From positions 510,497 to 574,496 of the forward strand of contig NW_005201392.1 of NCBI RefSeq assembly GCF_000372725.1: a stretch of DNA of 64,000 nt, written 5' to 3'. The position numbers and the translations under genes are program-made. The stretch is from Emiliania huxleyi CCMP1516. Taxonomy: Eukaryota; Haptophyta; Isochrysidales; Noelaerhabdaceae. How positions within the stretch are numbered: the stretch's first letter is position 1; every line of letters starts with the position of its first letter. Under the pieces are notes generated by a model, which was given only the letters and a program-made list of their open reading frames with translations, had not been told where the DNA came from and ran no database searches. Positions 1-10,185 of this stretch are shown here, piece after piece.

Positions 1-775
1 CCCCCCCATCGCTGTAGTCGAGTAGCGCTGGAGGATTTGGACTGGGTGCAACGGGTTGCTGGCAGACTGGTTGCGTGGCGACGCAGTCGGAGCCACCGAG
101 GCAGGCGACACTGGCGACGAGGAGGCCGTGGTGGAAAGGCGAGGCGGCGCAGTTGCCGATGGCGATGCCGCTGGCGCCCCTCCGGCAGGCGAGCGCGGCG
201 GCGAGAACGCCGCCTGGGCGAAATGTGCTGTTGCGATGTGTACGGCTGGCGGGGAGCGGAGCGTCGCGAGGAGGGCCATCGGTGGAAACCAGGCCCAAGC
301 TGACTGCGCTGGCAGTCGATATCGGACGCCCCGCGGCGCGGTGGTGAGCAGCCATGTCGCAGGTGGGCGCTTTGACGGCGGAGGCGGCGCCAGCCGAGCC
401 GCAGGCGGAGATGCGGCTGGTGCGGTTGGTGCCCTGCGGTATAGGTACAGGTAGTGGCTGCCCGTCGAGGGCGACGGGAGTGAGCCCGAGGATGAAGGCA
501 GAGCCACCAGCGTAGCTGCCGACGCCGGCGACAGCGATGGCGGCGAGGGCGAGGGGTCCGCCGCCGGTGGAGACATCGGCGGGGCCCACAATGGTAGCGA
601 TGTGCGGCTCCCCTCTGAGTGGGAAAGAGGGCTCAAGTCCAGTGGCGTTGCCGGCGGATGCGGCGACGAGCGAGCCGCTGCCGGGGCCGACAGCGGCGTC
701 GGCGAGAGGGCCGATGGCGGGGTCGCGGCCGGGGTCGTAGCTGTTGACTGGGCTGAGGTGAGCGTCATGAGGCAT
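1..775 (-). CDS. Unknown protein, truncated by the window edge
   Basis: I do not recognise this gene. A minus-strand frame stays open from an ATG at 775 to the window edge, about 258 codons. It has balanced composition and G/C-rich third positions, which its shadows lack. The product is rich in Gly, Ala and Pro, with scattered Cys pairs and short hydrophobic stretches. A second minus frame opens at 804 with a signal-peptide-like start (MLHLLRISLACLMTLTSAQ) and also stays open, but its composition (Pro/Ser/Ala only) looks like a shadow. A splice or frameshift joining that leader to the first frame is possible. The C-terminus lies outside the window. Confidence 0.4.
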   Translation of the reverse strand, partial: MPHDAHLSPVNSYDPGRDPAIGPLADAAVGPGSGSLVAASAGNATGLEPSFPLRGEPHIATIVGPADVSTGGGPLALAAIAVAGVGSYAGGSAFILGLTPVALDGQPLPVPIPQGTNRTSRISACGSAGAASAVKAPTCDMAAHHRAAGRPISTASAVSLGLVSTDGPPRDAPLPASRTHRNSTFRPGGVLAAALACRRGASGIAIGNCAASPFHHGLLVASVACLGGSDCVATQPVCQQPVAPSPNPPALLDYSDGG

Positions 776-1261
776 GCGAGCGAGATGCGGAGTAGGTGCA
801 GCATGCAAAGGCGCTGGCGGCGCGGTGGGTTCGCAGGAGCTCCTCGGCGCGTGCTCGGGTGCTGGAGGTCGGTGGCTGGAGCCAACCGGACCGCGTCCAC
901 TGCGCAGGGGAAAGAGTGAATCGCAAGCGGTGTGCGAGAGAAAGGCGGGGATGAAGATTGCGAGCATTGAGCGGATGAGGTGGATAGCGTGTTGGGGGTT
1001 CCAAAGGGCTGTTCGTGAACAGACGACGCTGCCACGTTCGGCCGGGGCGTCCTGGGCGGGCAAACGCCCGCCCCGGCGGCCGACTCTGGGATTGTAGGTC
1101 GAGTCTTGGTGGTACGGAGACGGTCACGAGACGGGACGGACGGGACCTCCGGACTCTAGGACGACGCCACGGGACTCTAGGAGAGAGAGTGTGAAGGGAG
1201 TCTGGCGGGGCTTTGGCCCGACGCAAGTGTGAGCGATGACCGGGATATGTATGTATGGCGA

Positions 1262-1393
1262 AGAACAGTCAGAGGCTCGGAGTTGACTGGACACCAGCGC
1301 GGTATGGTGGACGCGGGACAGGAGTTGACGGCATGCGTGAGCGACACACAGACACACACAAGCTCACAAGACACTCAGCCAGCTGGCTGCCAC
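1262..1393 (-). repeat. Dispersed repeat, inverted copy of 43010-43143
   Basis: About 130 bases matching 43010-43143 in reverse complement, with a few mismatches and small indels. Both copies share the words GTGTGGCAGCCAGCTGGCTG and CCGCGTCCACC. No coding potential was seen. Confidence 0.8.
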
Positions 1394-1429
1394 ACATCAC
1401 GAGTAAGCGTACGTGCTAGATCCCCGTCT

Positions 1430-1726
1430 CGATGCTACATCTCGGCTGTGTACCGGCCGTATCTCGGCTATGTCTCGGCTATATCGCCTATATGCCCCCG
1501 CCTCGTCTGGCAGCTCGATGCGCACGAGGCGGTCGAAGCGGCCAGGCCGGGTGAGGGCGGGGTCGAGGATGTCGTACCTGTGAGGTGTGAACAGCGTCTC
1601 TTCACGCCCACTGCTGTGAACACGCGGTCGAGGATGTCGTACCTGTGACGCGGCGCGCCACTCCTCCTCCAGCTCCGCCGAGCCCCACTCGGGCCCCTCG
1701 TCGACCCACCAATCCACGCCCTCCAC
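1430..1726 (-). pseudogene. AAA+ ATPase fragment (FtsH/Cdc48-like exon)
   Basis: A minus-strand exon of about 75 bases (roughly 1515-1590) encodes YDILDPALTRPGRFDR followed by LVRIELPDE. This is the classic segment after Sensor 1 of AAA proteases and Cdc48-like ATPases (family consensus LDPALxRPGRFDR, including the arginine fingers). The residues upstream (MEGVDWWVDEG and on) do not match the expected ATN-R strand. No Walker A/B exon or C-terminal exon was found nearby. A 23-bp direct repeat (1561-1583 and 1626-1648) flanks a 42-base insert. The acceptor would be TCACAG before GTACGAC. The downstream intron contains CCGAGA-type repeats near 1440-1495. This is probably a broken copy; alternatively the other exons lie outside what I can recognise. 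Confidence 0.45.
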
Positions 1727-1822
1727 CGACCTGTCAGAAAAGAATTTGACGCGGGAGCTCCTCCCAGACGCTCGTGATGTCAGAAAAACGCAACGCAGTA
1801 GGTAGCCGAGCTGAGGTAGCCC

Positions 1823-3260
1823 ATGCCTGACTGGGCCTCCGACTGGCCAGAGGCTGCCGACGCCGGCTCTGCCGACGCCGGCTCTTCCCGCACGGCCTTG
1901 CTCGCGCTGCTGCGTTCTGAAGGTGCTCCGGCAACTGCAGCCGTCTGCATCCCCAGAGGGAGCACCGAAGCTGTCATCTCCTCCCTCGCACGCGGGCTTG
2001 TAGAGCTCCTCAGCACTGAACAGCGACGGTGCGGCGGATTGCGTGCGCTGCCCGACGCTCCCGGCGACGATTTCTTTGGCCAGGATGGCGAGGACAGCGT
2101 CGACGACTGCCCGCTTCCCGACTTGCCGGGGGCAGTGCGGCTCGCCTCTCCGCGCTGGCTCCAGTCTGCGGTTGAGGCGGTCGGCCAGCTGATGCCGAGA
2201 GGCGCCGCATGCCTGCGCTTTGAGGCGGGCAACGGCCGGATCGGGCTGATGCTGCGGCGCTGCCCGCCCCTCCTCGCCACGGTCCGCCTCCCAGACGTCG
2301 AGCGCCTCGGCTGCAGCAGCGAGGGCGACGATCAGCTCAGCTCGCTCCTCCTCCTCGAGTGCCGCCGCGCCGCGCTGATGCTCACGCTGCGAAAGGCGTT
2401 TGAGGCAGAGGCGGCCGCCCTAGAAGCGGAATACGCATTCTATTGCTCACTGTATTTTTGTCGCTCATATCCACACAGTGCTCTGAATACTCTGCTCAAT
2501 ACCGTCTTCCCGCCCTCACGTTGGCGTATTCACCGCTCAGGCCGCCGCCGCCAGCGGCCGCAAGCCGCCCAACGAGACGCTCAACGCTTGGATCTTCACC
2601 CAGCTCGCCCGCAGCCACGCCGGTGGGTTGGTGGAGTCCGGCGACGAGCAGCTCTTCGTGCCGCTCGTCGACGCGGACGCAGCGGCCGGCGCCGGCGGCC
2701 ACTGCGGCGCGGCTTGGCCGCTCGCGAAGTACCTTGCGCGCGCGCGGGCGCGCGCGGGGGAGGCTGAGGACTCCGCCCTCGTCGAGCGGCACGCAGTTGC
2801 CCTGGACTCGTGGCTGCGCAGCCAGTGGCAGCTGCGGCGCGCGCAGCTGGCTGCGGCTCGCGAGCCACTCGGCCGCGGCAGCGGCGGGGCGCAGAGCCGG
2901 GAGCTACAGCGTCGCTGCCGAGTCGGTGGCGGCGGCGCGGGAGGCGGCGGCGCGGGAGGCGGCGGCGCGGGAGGAGGTGGCGAGGGCGGCGGCGGCGAGG
3001 GCGGCGTCCACGCAACGCAGCCCTCCTACCCTTCTCGACGATTGTGTGTGGTTGCGACGGCGGAGCAGCGGGGTGGTTGCCGCTTGCGCCTCGAGCCGCG
3101 GCCGGAGGGTCAGCGCGCGGAGCACGCCCTCAACGGGGAGTGTTTCGCCAAGCTGAAGGAGGGGTACAAAGGCGCGGCGCGTGAGCTCAACGCCCGCCTC
3201 TTCCTGCTGCTGCAGGTGTGTTGCAATAAGACAGACAGACAGAGAGGGGGCAGTGGAGAG

Positions 3261-3301
<41 letters not shown>

Positions 3302-5104
3302 TAGACAGACAGACAGACAGACAGAGAGAGAGAGAGAGGTGATGTGTTGTGACCGCCTCTCCCTGCTGCTGCAGCGCTACGCGACGCTCTTCGGGCCTCG
3401 CTCTTCGGAAGGTCGGCTCACCCACGCGCACCGGGCCTTGCACGTTGAACGCCGTGCCAGCTCCTGCCCGCGTCCGGGCGTGGAGATGCGAGGGACTGCC
3501 TGGCCCTTGCCCCACCACTTTGTGGTGTGTGGAGAAACCTACCGTACCTAACCCGCACCTAACCCTCGGAAGGGAGAGGCTGGCAGCTCGCCACGCCGCC
3601 CGGCGCGATGGCGCAGCTTGGTGCCGATTTCGGCGTCGGGTTCGAGTGCTTTGCCTCTCCGATGAATCGGCGGCACGCACGCTTCTGCTCCGCATTCGCC
3701 GACACGGACGCGCCGTTCGGCTCGAGCGGCAGCCTGCTCTAGACGCGGAGCACAGTATTCTTGCATTCCAACCAGCGCTCGAGAGGACACGGACTCCGCT
3801 GTACTCGACCGCATTCCTCTGTATGCACTGTCTTTCTGTCGCTCGTTCCGCACAGTGCTCTGAATTCACTGCTCAGTACCGTCTTCCCGCCCCGAGGTGA
3901 GGCGTATTCAGCATCTAGGCAACTTCTTCTCCGTGGCGCGCAGCGGCGGGCTGCGGGGCGTCCGTTCGGCATAGTGCGGCCCGCCGTACGCCTAATCTCC
4001 CCAGATCTCCCCAGATCTCCCCATATCTCCCCACAGGCAGAGTGCGGGCCGCCGTACGACGACGGAATCATGGCGATGGCGGTGCGGGCGATCGACGCCG
4101 AGCTCGCCAGCAGGCCGGCGGGCTGCCCCGGCAGCTTCGTCCTCGTCGTTCCGGACTGGCGCTCGCCGCAGCCGGCCGACTTTGTGCGCGCCGCCGAGGC
4201 GAGCCCGCACCTCTCGCACGTCCTCGAGCTGCCGAAGGAGGGGAGCACCGGTGCCTCGACGGGCAATCTCGGGTAATCTCGGGTAATCTCGGGTACTCTG
4301 CCGAAGGAGGAGCACCGGTACCTCGACGGCTTCCAGCACCTCGCCTCGAGCGCCTCGCCCCGCTACGTGCTCGGCGAGACGGGCTCGCTTCTTATCTTTC
4401 TGCAGAACGCGGCCGGCGCGAGGGCTTGGCCCGTGTGCGAGGCGACCTCATCTCGGGTCATCTCGGGTCATCTCAGGTCATCTCGGGTCATTTCGGCCTG
4501 GCTTGTGAGCGAGGCGGCGCTGCAGCGGCAACGGCGCGAGTGGAACCTCAGCGCGCGGGGCCAGGCCCTCGCGCCGCCCTCCAGCGATCGGGCGACTGAC
4601 GCTGCCACGGCGCTTCGAATCGCTGCCGACGGCGCCGCTGCCGACGGCGCAATCGGTGCGGCCGACGCTGCCGAAGGTTCCATCTCCGTGTCCCACACCA
4701 CCGCCGTCGCGACGTCGGGCGCGCTCCTCTGCCTCGACCTCTCGGTGCCTTGTCCGGGCGCGCTGGGCGGGCACCGCGACCTCGCGTCGCTGCTGTGGAG
4801 CCTCGGCAAGATCTACTGCAGCTCCGGCGGCGCGCCGCGCGGAGGCGGCGGCTACGATGCGTTCGCCGACGACCAGGACGCGTGGCGCAAGGTGCGGTGG
4901 AGGTCGGCTGACGCAGAGGCGCTGCGCACCGCCGCGTGGGCCGCGGCGCGAGCCGCCGCGAGGGGACTCTGCGCCGGCGCCGGAGGCTTCACGTGCGTGG
5001 TGGAGATTGAGCTGTGCTTTGGGCCGCCGGGAACGGCGGAGGGCGACGCCGCCACCGATGCACTGACGCCACGGGTGGTCGGGCTGGCGCTGCCTGCGGT
5101 TTGA
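1823..5104 (+). CDS. PCIF1/CAPAM-like cap-adjacent m6Am methyltransferase
   Basis: This matches the PCIF1 family, nuclear enzymes that N6-methylate the first transcribed adenosine next to the mRNA cap. Hallmarks in order: NETLNAWIFTQLARSH, RYATLFG, FGVGFECFASPMN, FCSAFADTDAPFG, then the catalytic loop CGPPYDDG, SFVLVVPDWRSP, and LLIFLQNAAG. The family's catalytic motif is N-P-P-F. Here the first position is Gly and the last Tyr, so activity is uncertain. Approximate exons: 1823-2410, 2541-3215, 3375-3411, 3590-3727, 3921-3968, 4037-4240, 4310-4450, 4513-5104. Several introns start with GC, and at least three are flanked by duplicated exon sequence. Introns also hold a (CA/GA)n run near 3255-3340 and three introner-like repeats. 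The start at 1823 is the first ATG of the open frame. The WW domain of animal PCIF1 was not seen. Confidence 0.82.
2425..2540 (+). repeat. Introner-like element family A, copy 1
   Basis: Intron of the PCIF1-like gene. It contains CAGTGCTCTGAATACTC and AATACCGTCTTCCCGCCC, shared with copies at 3735-3920 (+), 40746-40919 (-) and 61257-61420 (-). All are in the sense orientation of their host gene. Confidence 0.8.
3216..3374 (+). repeat. Intron with CA/GA/CAGA microsatellite
   Basis: GT-AG intron of the PCIF1-like gene, filled with (CA)n, (GA)n and (CAGA)n tracts. The 12-base word CTGCTGCTGCAG precedes the donor and also forms the acceptor end, so it is a direct repeat across the intron. Confidence 0.75.
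3412..3560 (+). repeat. Introner-like element family B, copy 1
   Basis: Intron of the PCIF1-like gene. It contains CACGCGCACCGGGCCTTGCA, GTGGAGATGCGAGGG, GGCCCTTGCCCCACCAC and TGTGTGGAGAAA. A closely related copy lies at 59428-59560 in a minus-strand gene, again in the sense orientation. A partial copy lies at 55020-55115. Confidence 0.8.
3735..3920 (+). repeat. Introner-like element family A, copy 2
   Basis: The longest family A copy and an intron of the PCIF1-like gene. Besides the core (CAGTGCTCTGAATTC and CCGTCTTCCCGCCC) it carries GGACACGGACTCCGCTGTA, which matches the reverse complement of 61360-61395. Confidence 0.8.
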
Positions 5105-5269
5105 CGGGGAGGAGCGCGCCCCAGCCACCCGGTGCCGGCCGCCAGCGCACCGCCTCGTCGACCAACCGCAGCATACGTCTCGCGGTAGCGTCAGTTGTTT
5201 CGAGAGCGGGGAAGGAGAAAAGGCGGTGTCATTTACTACGCGGAGCTCACCGTAGAGTATACACACACA

Positions 5270-5424
5270 TTATCCATCGCGTCCGAGTTCTCCAGCTGAT
5301 CGTTGGTTGTATTTGTTGATTGGTCCTTTAAATCTCCTGGGTTGGCGTGCCCCGAGAGCTGCGTCTGGAGCTCCCGAGGCACATCGCCACACGACCCCGG
5401 CCGCGTCGGCGCTCAAACAGGCCC
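5270..5424 (+). repeat. Direct repeat unit 1
   Basis: Nearly identical to 5719-5871; a 9-base indel near the end distinguishes the copies. Unit words include GGTCCTTTAAATCTCCTGGG. The two copies bracket the dispersed element 5533-5720. Confidence 0.85.
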
Positions 5425-5532
5425 CACACTGGGAACCACAACACACACATGCGCCGACGCCGTGAGGACAGGACACTCCCTGTCCACACATACAATCAGA
5501 GAACACTCGCGTGCAAGGGAAGAGGAGGGTGG

Positions 5533-5720
5533 GTCACGCGAGATTGCGCACGACTCGGACGATGGGGTTGAGCAAGCAGCCCGAAGCTGCGAGCCGACGG
5601 CGACGCGTGCTTTCGGCGTTACAGCGATTTGGATGGATCGCACGTTTTGTTATGCTTGCTGTCCCCCTCTCCTCACGTTGAAGGATAACCTACATAGCCG
5701 CTGCGCGGCTATCTCCGATT
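5533..5720 (+). repeat. Dispersed repeat, inverted copy at 8890-9076
   Basis: About 185 bases found again in reverse complement at 8890-9076 with very few differences. Its ends are TCACGCGAGATTGCGCACGA and the GC-rich palindromic word ATAGCCGCTGCGCGGCTAT. It has no coding content and is probably a non-autonomous element. Confidence 0.85.
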
Positions 5721-5871
5721 ATCCATCGCGTCCGAGTTCTCCAGCTGATCGTTGGTTGTATTTGTTGATTGGTCCTTTAAATCTCCTGGGTTGGCGTGCC
5801 CCGAGAGCTGCGTCTGGAGCTCCCGAGGCACATCGCCACACGACCCCGGCGTCGGCGCTCAAACAGGCCCA
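5719..5871 (+). repeat. Direct repeat unit 2
   Basis: Second copy of 5270-5424; see that entry. Confidence 0.85.
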
Positions 5872-7383
5872 TCGCGCCGGCTGCCGGAGTGGAGTCCCAG
5901 GTTGTCTCATAAAGGCCCATCGACAAATTGGGGTCGCCGCCCGGTAGGAGGTGGCGGCCGTAGCTGCCCCGGGCGTGTAGTTGCTGCTCCAATCGCACAT
6001 CGATCCCATCGCATGTGGCCCGAATGCTCGAATTGAACGTCTCGCAAGCTGGCGTCGCCGCGTAGCTGTGGCAGGGCGATCCTCCCTTCGGTGGAAGGGA
6101 GATCTCTAGCCTCCTAACGAGGTTGCCCTCCGCCTGGCTGTTTGGCGACAGCGATTAACACCTCCGCAGTTGCGTCGGTCCGCGCCACAGGTAGAGACGT
6201 TGAGCTCGACAAATGTCAGAGCAGCAGGGGATGCGGTGCACCTTGGTACCCATGTCTGGTGTGGGGAGCCCGGTCGACCCTGCCCCCACCCCAAAACATG
6301 TTGCCTTCGCCTCGCGGCTCAGCGGTAACTGGGTGCACCTTGTTAGGTTCACGCCGCCCCAGCTCAGGTATGTCACGTTCACGCCGCCCCAGCTCTCGTC
6401 CAGTGCCAATTCCTGCAAGGGAACAGCCAGGACGGGCCCGCCACCGGCGGGCGGGCGGGGGGGGCGGGGCGAGGGCAGGGCGGGCTGGCAGGGCGGGCGC
6501 CTGTACAGGCTGTGCTGCTAGCTCCGCCACGCTTGTCATCTCGAGCTCTGTGATGCGTCAGAGGTCCATTACCTCCTCGCGCCCACCGCCCATGTAGGCT
6601 CGCTCGAGATGGCTCACAAGCCTCACAGGTGGCCACAAGGCCTCGAAGGTGGCTGTCAAGCCTCGGCTTACCCAGACACGCCTCTAGCACCCTTTGGCGT
6701 ACCGCTGGTCGCCACAGCGGTCGCCTCTTTGTGTTCGCCACGATGGGGTCGTCACACATTGTGGACGCCCGACTGTGTGGACGCCATGGCGCGGCCTTGG
6801 CCTCACGCCATGGACGCCACTGTGGGGCTCGCCTGGCGTTCTCGCCCGGTCGGCACCCTTGTGTCGGGACGCCACGTCGTGATCTCGCCCCTTGTGGTCG
6901 ACACTGAGGTCGCCAACTGTGGACGCCAGCAGCTTACCTTTGGCTTGCTATTGGCATGCCTCTGGCTTGCCTCTGGAGGACTCGGTCATCCGTCCTCGGA
7001 CAGCTCCAGCTGAGGCCCAATGCCTTGGCGGCGGCGGGTTGGGGAGCTGTCTCTCTGGGCGTCACGTTGCATACTGTCTTGCACGTGGCCCCAGTGGAGG
7101 TCTGCCCATGTGGGCCGGCCTCTTCCATGCCGCACCAGCACGGTTCCTGCGCTGCCTGCATTGCAATCGACATTGCGGCGGCATGCGGCGGCATTGTGAC
7201 GGAACGTCTGGGTAGGTGCCTCGCCGCCGCCTCACGCGCCGCCGTGCCGACGAGCAGCCGCAGGCCCGCCTCGTTGCAGCCAGGGAACTTGTGCGTGACA
7301 GCGGCGTACCCGGCTGCTGCCTGGACAAAGAAAAACTTCCCAGCAAAACAAAACCAAGCGCCGAACCAAATTTATATATATAT

Positions 7384-7941
7384 ATGGTGTCGCTCTCGCC
7401 GCCCGCCGCGCTCGCCACGCGGGCGTGGGTGCAGCGGGTCGTCGTGGGCCTTGCGCTCTGTCCGTGGGCCCAGCCGGCCGAGCAGGCCGGAAAAATCCGC
7501 TACGCCGTCACCGCTGCGGCAACGGCCGGCGACCTCCTGCTCGCGCTTGAGACGGAGGTGCGCCGGCTGCAGGCCGAGCCGGGGCTCGAGACCACGCTGC
7601 TCGTGCACCCGCAGGCGCTGCGCTCGTGGGAGGAGTTCTATCCGTGGGTCGGCGGAGACGCAGAGGCGTGGCTCGAGGACGCGGGGCTGGACGACGCGTT
7701 CCAGGTGGTCGGCTTCCACCCCGGCTTCTGCTTCGCGGGCGAGGAGGCGGACGACGCGTCGAACTGGACGAACCGCTCGCCGTTCCCGATGACGCACATT
7801 CTGCGCCAGGACTCCGTCGAATCGGCGATCGAATCGCACCCGGACCCGCAGGCGGTGCCCGAGGGCAACAAGTGTGTGCTCCGCCGGATGGGCACGGAGC
7901 GCTTGCGCGAGCTCGTGCGGCGGTGTGTTGACGAGGGATGA
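7384..7941 (+). CDS. DUF1415 family protein
   Basis: A single-exon frame of 185 residues matches the DUF1415 family, found in bacteria and in some algae; its function is unknown. Family landmarks: the N-terminal W-V-x-x-V-x-G-L-x-L-C-P segment (WVQRVVVGLALCPWA), ETTLLVHP, the DDAFQVVGFHPGFCFAG block, NWTNRSPFP, and HILRQDSVESAI. The ATG at 7384 starts the conserved region and follows a TATATATATA tract. The same frame is open back to 7216, so an N-terminal extension such as an organelle transit peptide is possible. A downstream ZIP-type exon begins about 215 bases later on the same strand. Transcript data would be needed to know whether they are joined. Confidence 0.85.
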   Translation: MVSLSPPAALATRAWVQRVVVGLALCPWAQPAEQAGKIRYAVTAAATAGDLLLALETEVRRLQAEPGLETTLLVHPQALRSWEEFYPWVGGDAEAWLEDAGLDDAFQVVGFHPGFCFAGEEADDASNWTNRSPFPMTHILRQDSVESAIESHPDPQAVPEGNKCVLRRMGTERLRELVRRCVDEG

Positions 7942-8154
7942 GCAGGCCCGCCGCCTTCGCTGCCGCCGCCCTCGCCCCTCCGTCGCTCCACCCCGCCCAT
8001 CTCCCATCTCCGCCCTCGCCGCCTCGCAGGCGCAGATGGTCGCCGGCGAGCCTGTGACGGAGGCGGAGGGGGGCGCGAGACTAGCCGAGAGATGTGGCGA
8101 GATGCGGCGAGGTGCGGCGAGGTGCGGCGAGGTGCGCCGACAGGTTCGGCCACA

Positions 8155-8405
8155 GCGCTGTGTGTTTCCCCGCCGCCCCGATCGGCATGCTCATCGGCCA
8201 CACCGCGGCCACCGCCGAAGGGGCGGAGAGCCCGTTGCCGCTCGCCTTTAACGCGCTGGCGGCGGGCACCTTCCTCCAGATGGGCGCAGTAGAGGTGCTC
8301 GCAAGCGAGATGATGGGAGGCCACGGCAAGTGCCCCGGCATTGTCAAGTACCTCTTCGCGATGATGGGATTTGCCACCATGGCGATCATCGCCAAGTACG
8401 CCTAG
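8155..8405 (+). CDS. ZIP metal-ion transporter, C-terminal exon only
   Basis: The frame encodes the last part of a Zrt/Irt-like (ZIP) divalent metal transporter: a membrane segment APIGMLIGHTA, then ALAAGTFLQMGAVEVLASEM (family consensus LAAGTFLY-x-x-x-E-x-L-P-E), a His/Gly linker, and a final membrane helix ending IIAKYA before the stop. ZIP proteins usually have eight membrane helices in about 300 residues. Only the last two or three are here. Upstream is a GCGAGGTGCG tandem-repeat stretch (8090-8140), probably intronic, and then the DUF1415 gene, so no N-terminal exons fit. It is either a truncated copy or the last exon of a gene whose start has moved. Confidence 0.5.
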
Positions 8406-8889
8406 GCTCTCTGCCCGCGGCCGCGCCCTGATGACGCTGAGCTGCCGGGCAACAGCTCGGTTGGGGAGCTCTAGAGGACTAGAGCTCCCTCTCCACACCT
8501 TCCTTGCGACAGAACACAGCGAAGTGGAGAAAGTGACTTTGTTGAGTGATTCTGAGATTAGGTGAGTTGTTTCCCCTTTTTGGAGGCAGACACTTCACTT
8601 TTTTCAGAAAGCGAATCCCCCCGGGGCCGCATCTGCCCGCTCGAAGCGGGGAACCCGTCCCGGGCGCCCGCTCGAAGCTCCCAGCAGCAGCCGCTCTGCT
8701 GCTCCGGGGCCCCCCCCCCAGCAGCAGGGACGGGTTAGTGTGAAGTGCAGCTGCAGGGGGCGTACTGACAGACCTACTGAGCAATGTGCAGCCGCTCTTG
8801 TGGATACGTAAAAAATACGCAGGCTAATTTTGTGTTCCTCCTCAAAAAGGCTCGTCGGGGGGGTAAAGCCGTGTCGCGTGTCAGGTGTG

Positions 8890-9076
8890 TTCGGAGATAG
8901 CCGCGCAGCGGCTATGTAGGTTATCCTTCAACGTGAGGAGAGGGGGACAGCAAGCATAACAAAACGTGCGATCCATCCAAATCGCTGTAACGCCGAAAGC
9001 ACGCGTCGCCGTCGGCTCGCAGCTTCGGGCTGCTTGCTCAACCCAATCGTCCGAGTCGTGCGCAATCTCGCGTGAT
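8890..9076 (-). repeat. Dispersed repeat, inverted copy of 5533-5720
   Basis: Reverse complement of 5533-5720, nearly identical over the whole length. Confidence 0.85.
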
Positions 9077-9159
9077 GACATCTCGCCCTGATCCCACGCC
9101 AGTGGGGCAGGCGCATCATATCGTCGGCGATGGGCCTTTCGAGCCGACGTTCCGCCGCC

Positions 9160-9292
9160 GAGATCTTGCCGAGATCTAGCCGAGATCTGGCCGAGATCTG
9201 GCCGAGAGACAGCCGAGAGACAGCCGAGAGACAGCCGAGAGACAGCCGAGAGACAGCCGAGAGACAGCCGAGAGACAGCCGAGAGGCAGAAC
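9160..9292 (+). repeat. Tandem array of AGCCGAGAGAC
   Basis: About eight uninterrupted 11-base units follow several shorter AGATCTGGCCG-type units. Similar CCGAGA-based arrays occur in other introns of this window (near 1440-1495, 14690-14770 and 33276-33330). Confidence 0.85.
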
Positions 9293-9338
9293 CTTCCGTG
9301 AAGTCTATCGGAACCTTCCCTCGGCTGCACCTGCGCAG

Positions 9339-9868
9339 GCCGCCCGCCTCGGCCTTCGCGGCGCTCTCGCACGTCGCTCGCTGCCCGAGTTGCGGCGAGG
9401 TGTGGCGTGTGCCCTCGACGCGGCTTGGGGACGCCGCCGCCCTCGCGCCGCCGTGCAGCTGCTGCTCAGAGAGGGGCGAGGCGCCGAGGGAGGCGCCGCA
9501 GGTGATGGGGCCGATGTGGGTCGGGCCGATGCACGACGCCGACTTCGTGGCGGGGATGCGAGGCGACGCGGCGGCACGCGGCTGGAGCGAGCCGGACCGG
9601 CTGCTCGGCTCCTTCCTGGAGGAGGCGGAGGCGGAGGCGAAAGGCGCCCTCCTCTTCTACCACCTTGGGGAGGTGCAGCGCGCGCTCGCCAAGCGGGATC
9701 TGCGCCAGCCGCCGCTCGCCGCGCTGCTGCCGCTGCTGCGCGGCGCCGGCGCTTTGGGGCCGCGCAGGGCCGCAGGCGCACAGCGAGACAAAGTCCCTCA
9801 AGACGAGCGCAACGCTCGACGAGGTTGTGCGCGTCGTGTCCGAAGCCAAACACCTCGTCGGCGAATAG
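9339..9868 (+). CDS. tRNA (guanine-26) dimethyltransferase Trm1, C-terminal fragment
   Basis: The exon encodes the C-terminal part of Trm1, which dimethylates G26 of tRNAs. Landmarks are the zinc-binding CPSCGEVW and CSCC cysteines, MGPMWVGPMHDADFV (family GPLW-x-G-x-L-H-D), LLFYHLGEVQRALAK, and the C-terminal HSETKSLKTSATLDEVV (family S-R-x-H-x-x-x-x-x-K-T-x-A). The final block is one frame away from the preceding block. The shift lies near 9755-9780, as a one-base indel or a very short intron with a GC start. The SAM-binding N-terminal half is absent. The array at 9160-9292 and an unrelated repeat lie upstream. It is probably a truncated copy or a gene with unrecognised upstream exons. Confidence 0.6.
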
Positions 9869-10185
9869 ATACCTGGTCTTTTATTACTTTTATTCGTGGA
9901 CACACCGCCGACGGTCCGACGCATCAAACAATATCACTCGGCTTTAGAGACCGGACCGAAGTCTCTTAAACACTCTCACTCTCTCTCTACAACTTTCTCT
10001 CTCCGAGACAGCCTGGAGCCTTGGCAGCGCTGGTCTTCGCTTCCGTGGTCCCGTGGAGCAACCCAGTCCCAGCGAGGCAGAGCAGATACGAGATAGGAGG
10101 TGTGTGACGCTAGGAGGCAGCAGTTGCGGCAGAAGGGCGGAGTTGCCCGGCGTGGGCGACGCGGGCGGTGCCGCTGTTCTCAATA
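9869..10185. other. Short intergenic region, convergent genes
   Basis: It lies between the 3' ends of the Trm1-like exon (plus) and the RRM-like gene (minus). No further structure was recognised, apart from a CT-rich stretch at 9965-10005. Confidence 0.5.

Larger units (their letters stand above)
5105..7383. other. Intergenic region rich in repeats
   Basis: No convincing gene was found. It holds a direct repeat of about 150 bases (5270-5424 and 5719-5871) and a dispersed element (5533-5720) with an inverted copy at 8890-9076. From 6600 to 6960 there is a degenerate run of short GGACGCCAC/GGTCGCCAC-like words. The last 60 bases before 7384 include A/T-rich sequence with a TATATATATA tract directly upstream of the next start codon. 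Confidence 0.6.
8406..9338. other. Intergenic region with inverted repeat copy and CCGAGA array
   Basis: It contains the inverted copy (8890-9076) of the 5533-5720 element. From 9160 to 9292 it has a tandem array of the 11-base word AGCCGAGAGAC, with AGATCTGGCCG-type variants at its start. The array lies in what appears to be an intron that ends CTGCGCAG at 9338, just before the Trm1 exon. A poly-C run lies at 8708-8719. No other gene was seen. Confidence 0.6.

Noticed and set aside
6620-6960. Short GGACGCCAC/GGTCGCCAC words as a possible CRISPR-like or regulatory array
   Set aside because: Spacing is irregular, units are degenerate, and the genome is eukaryotic.
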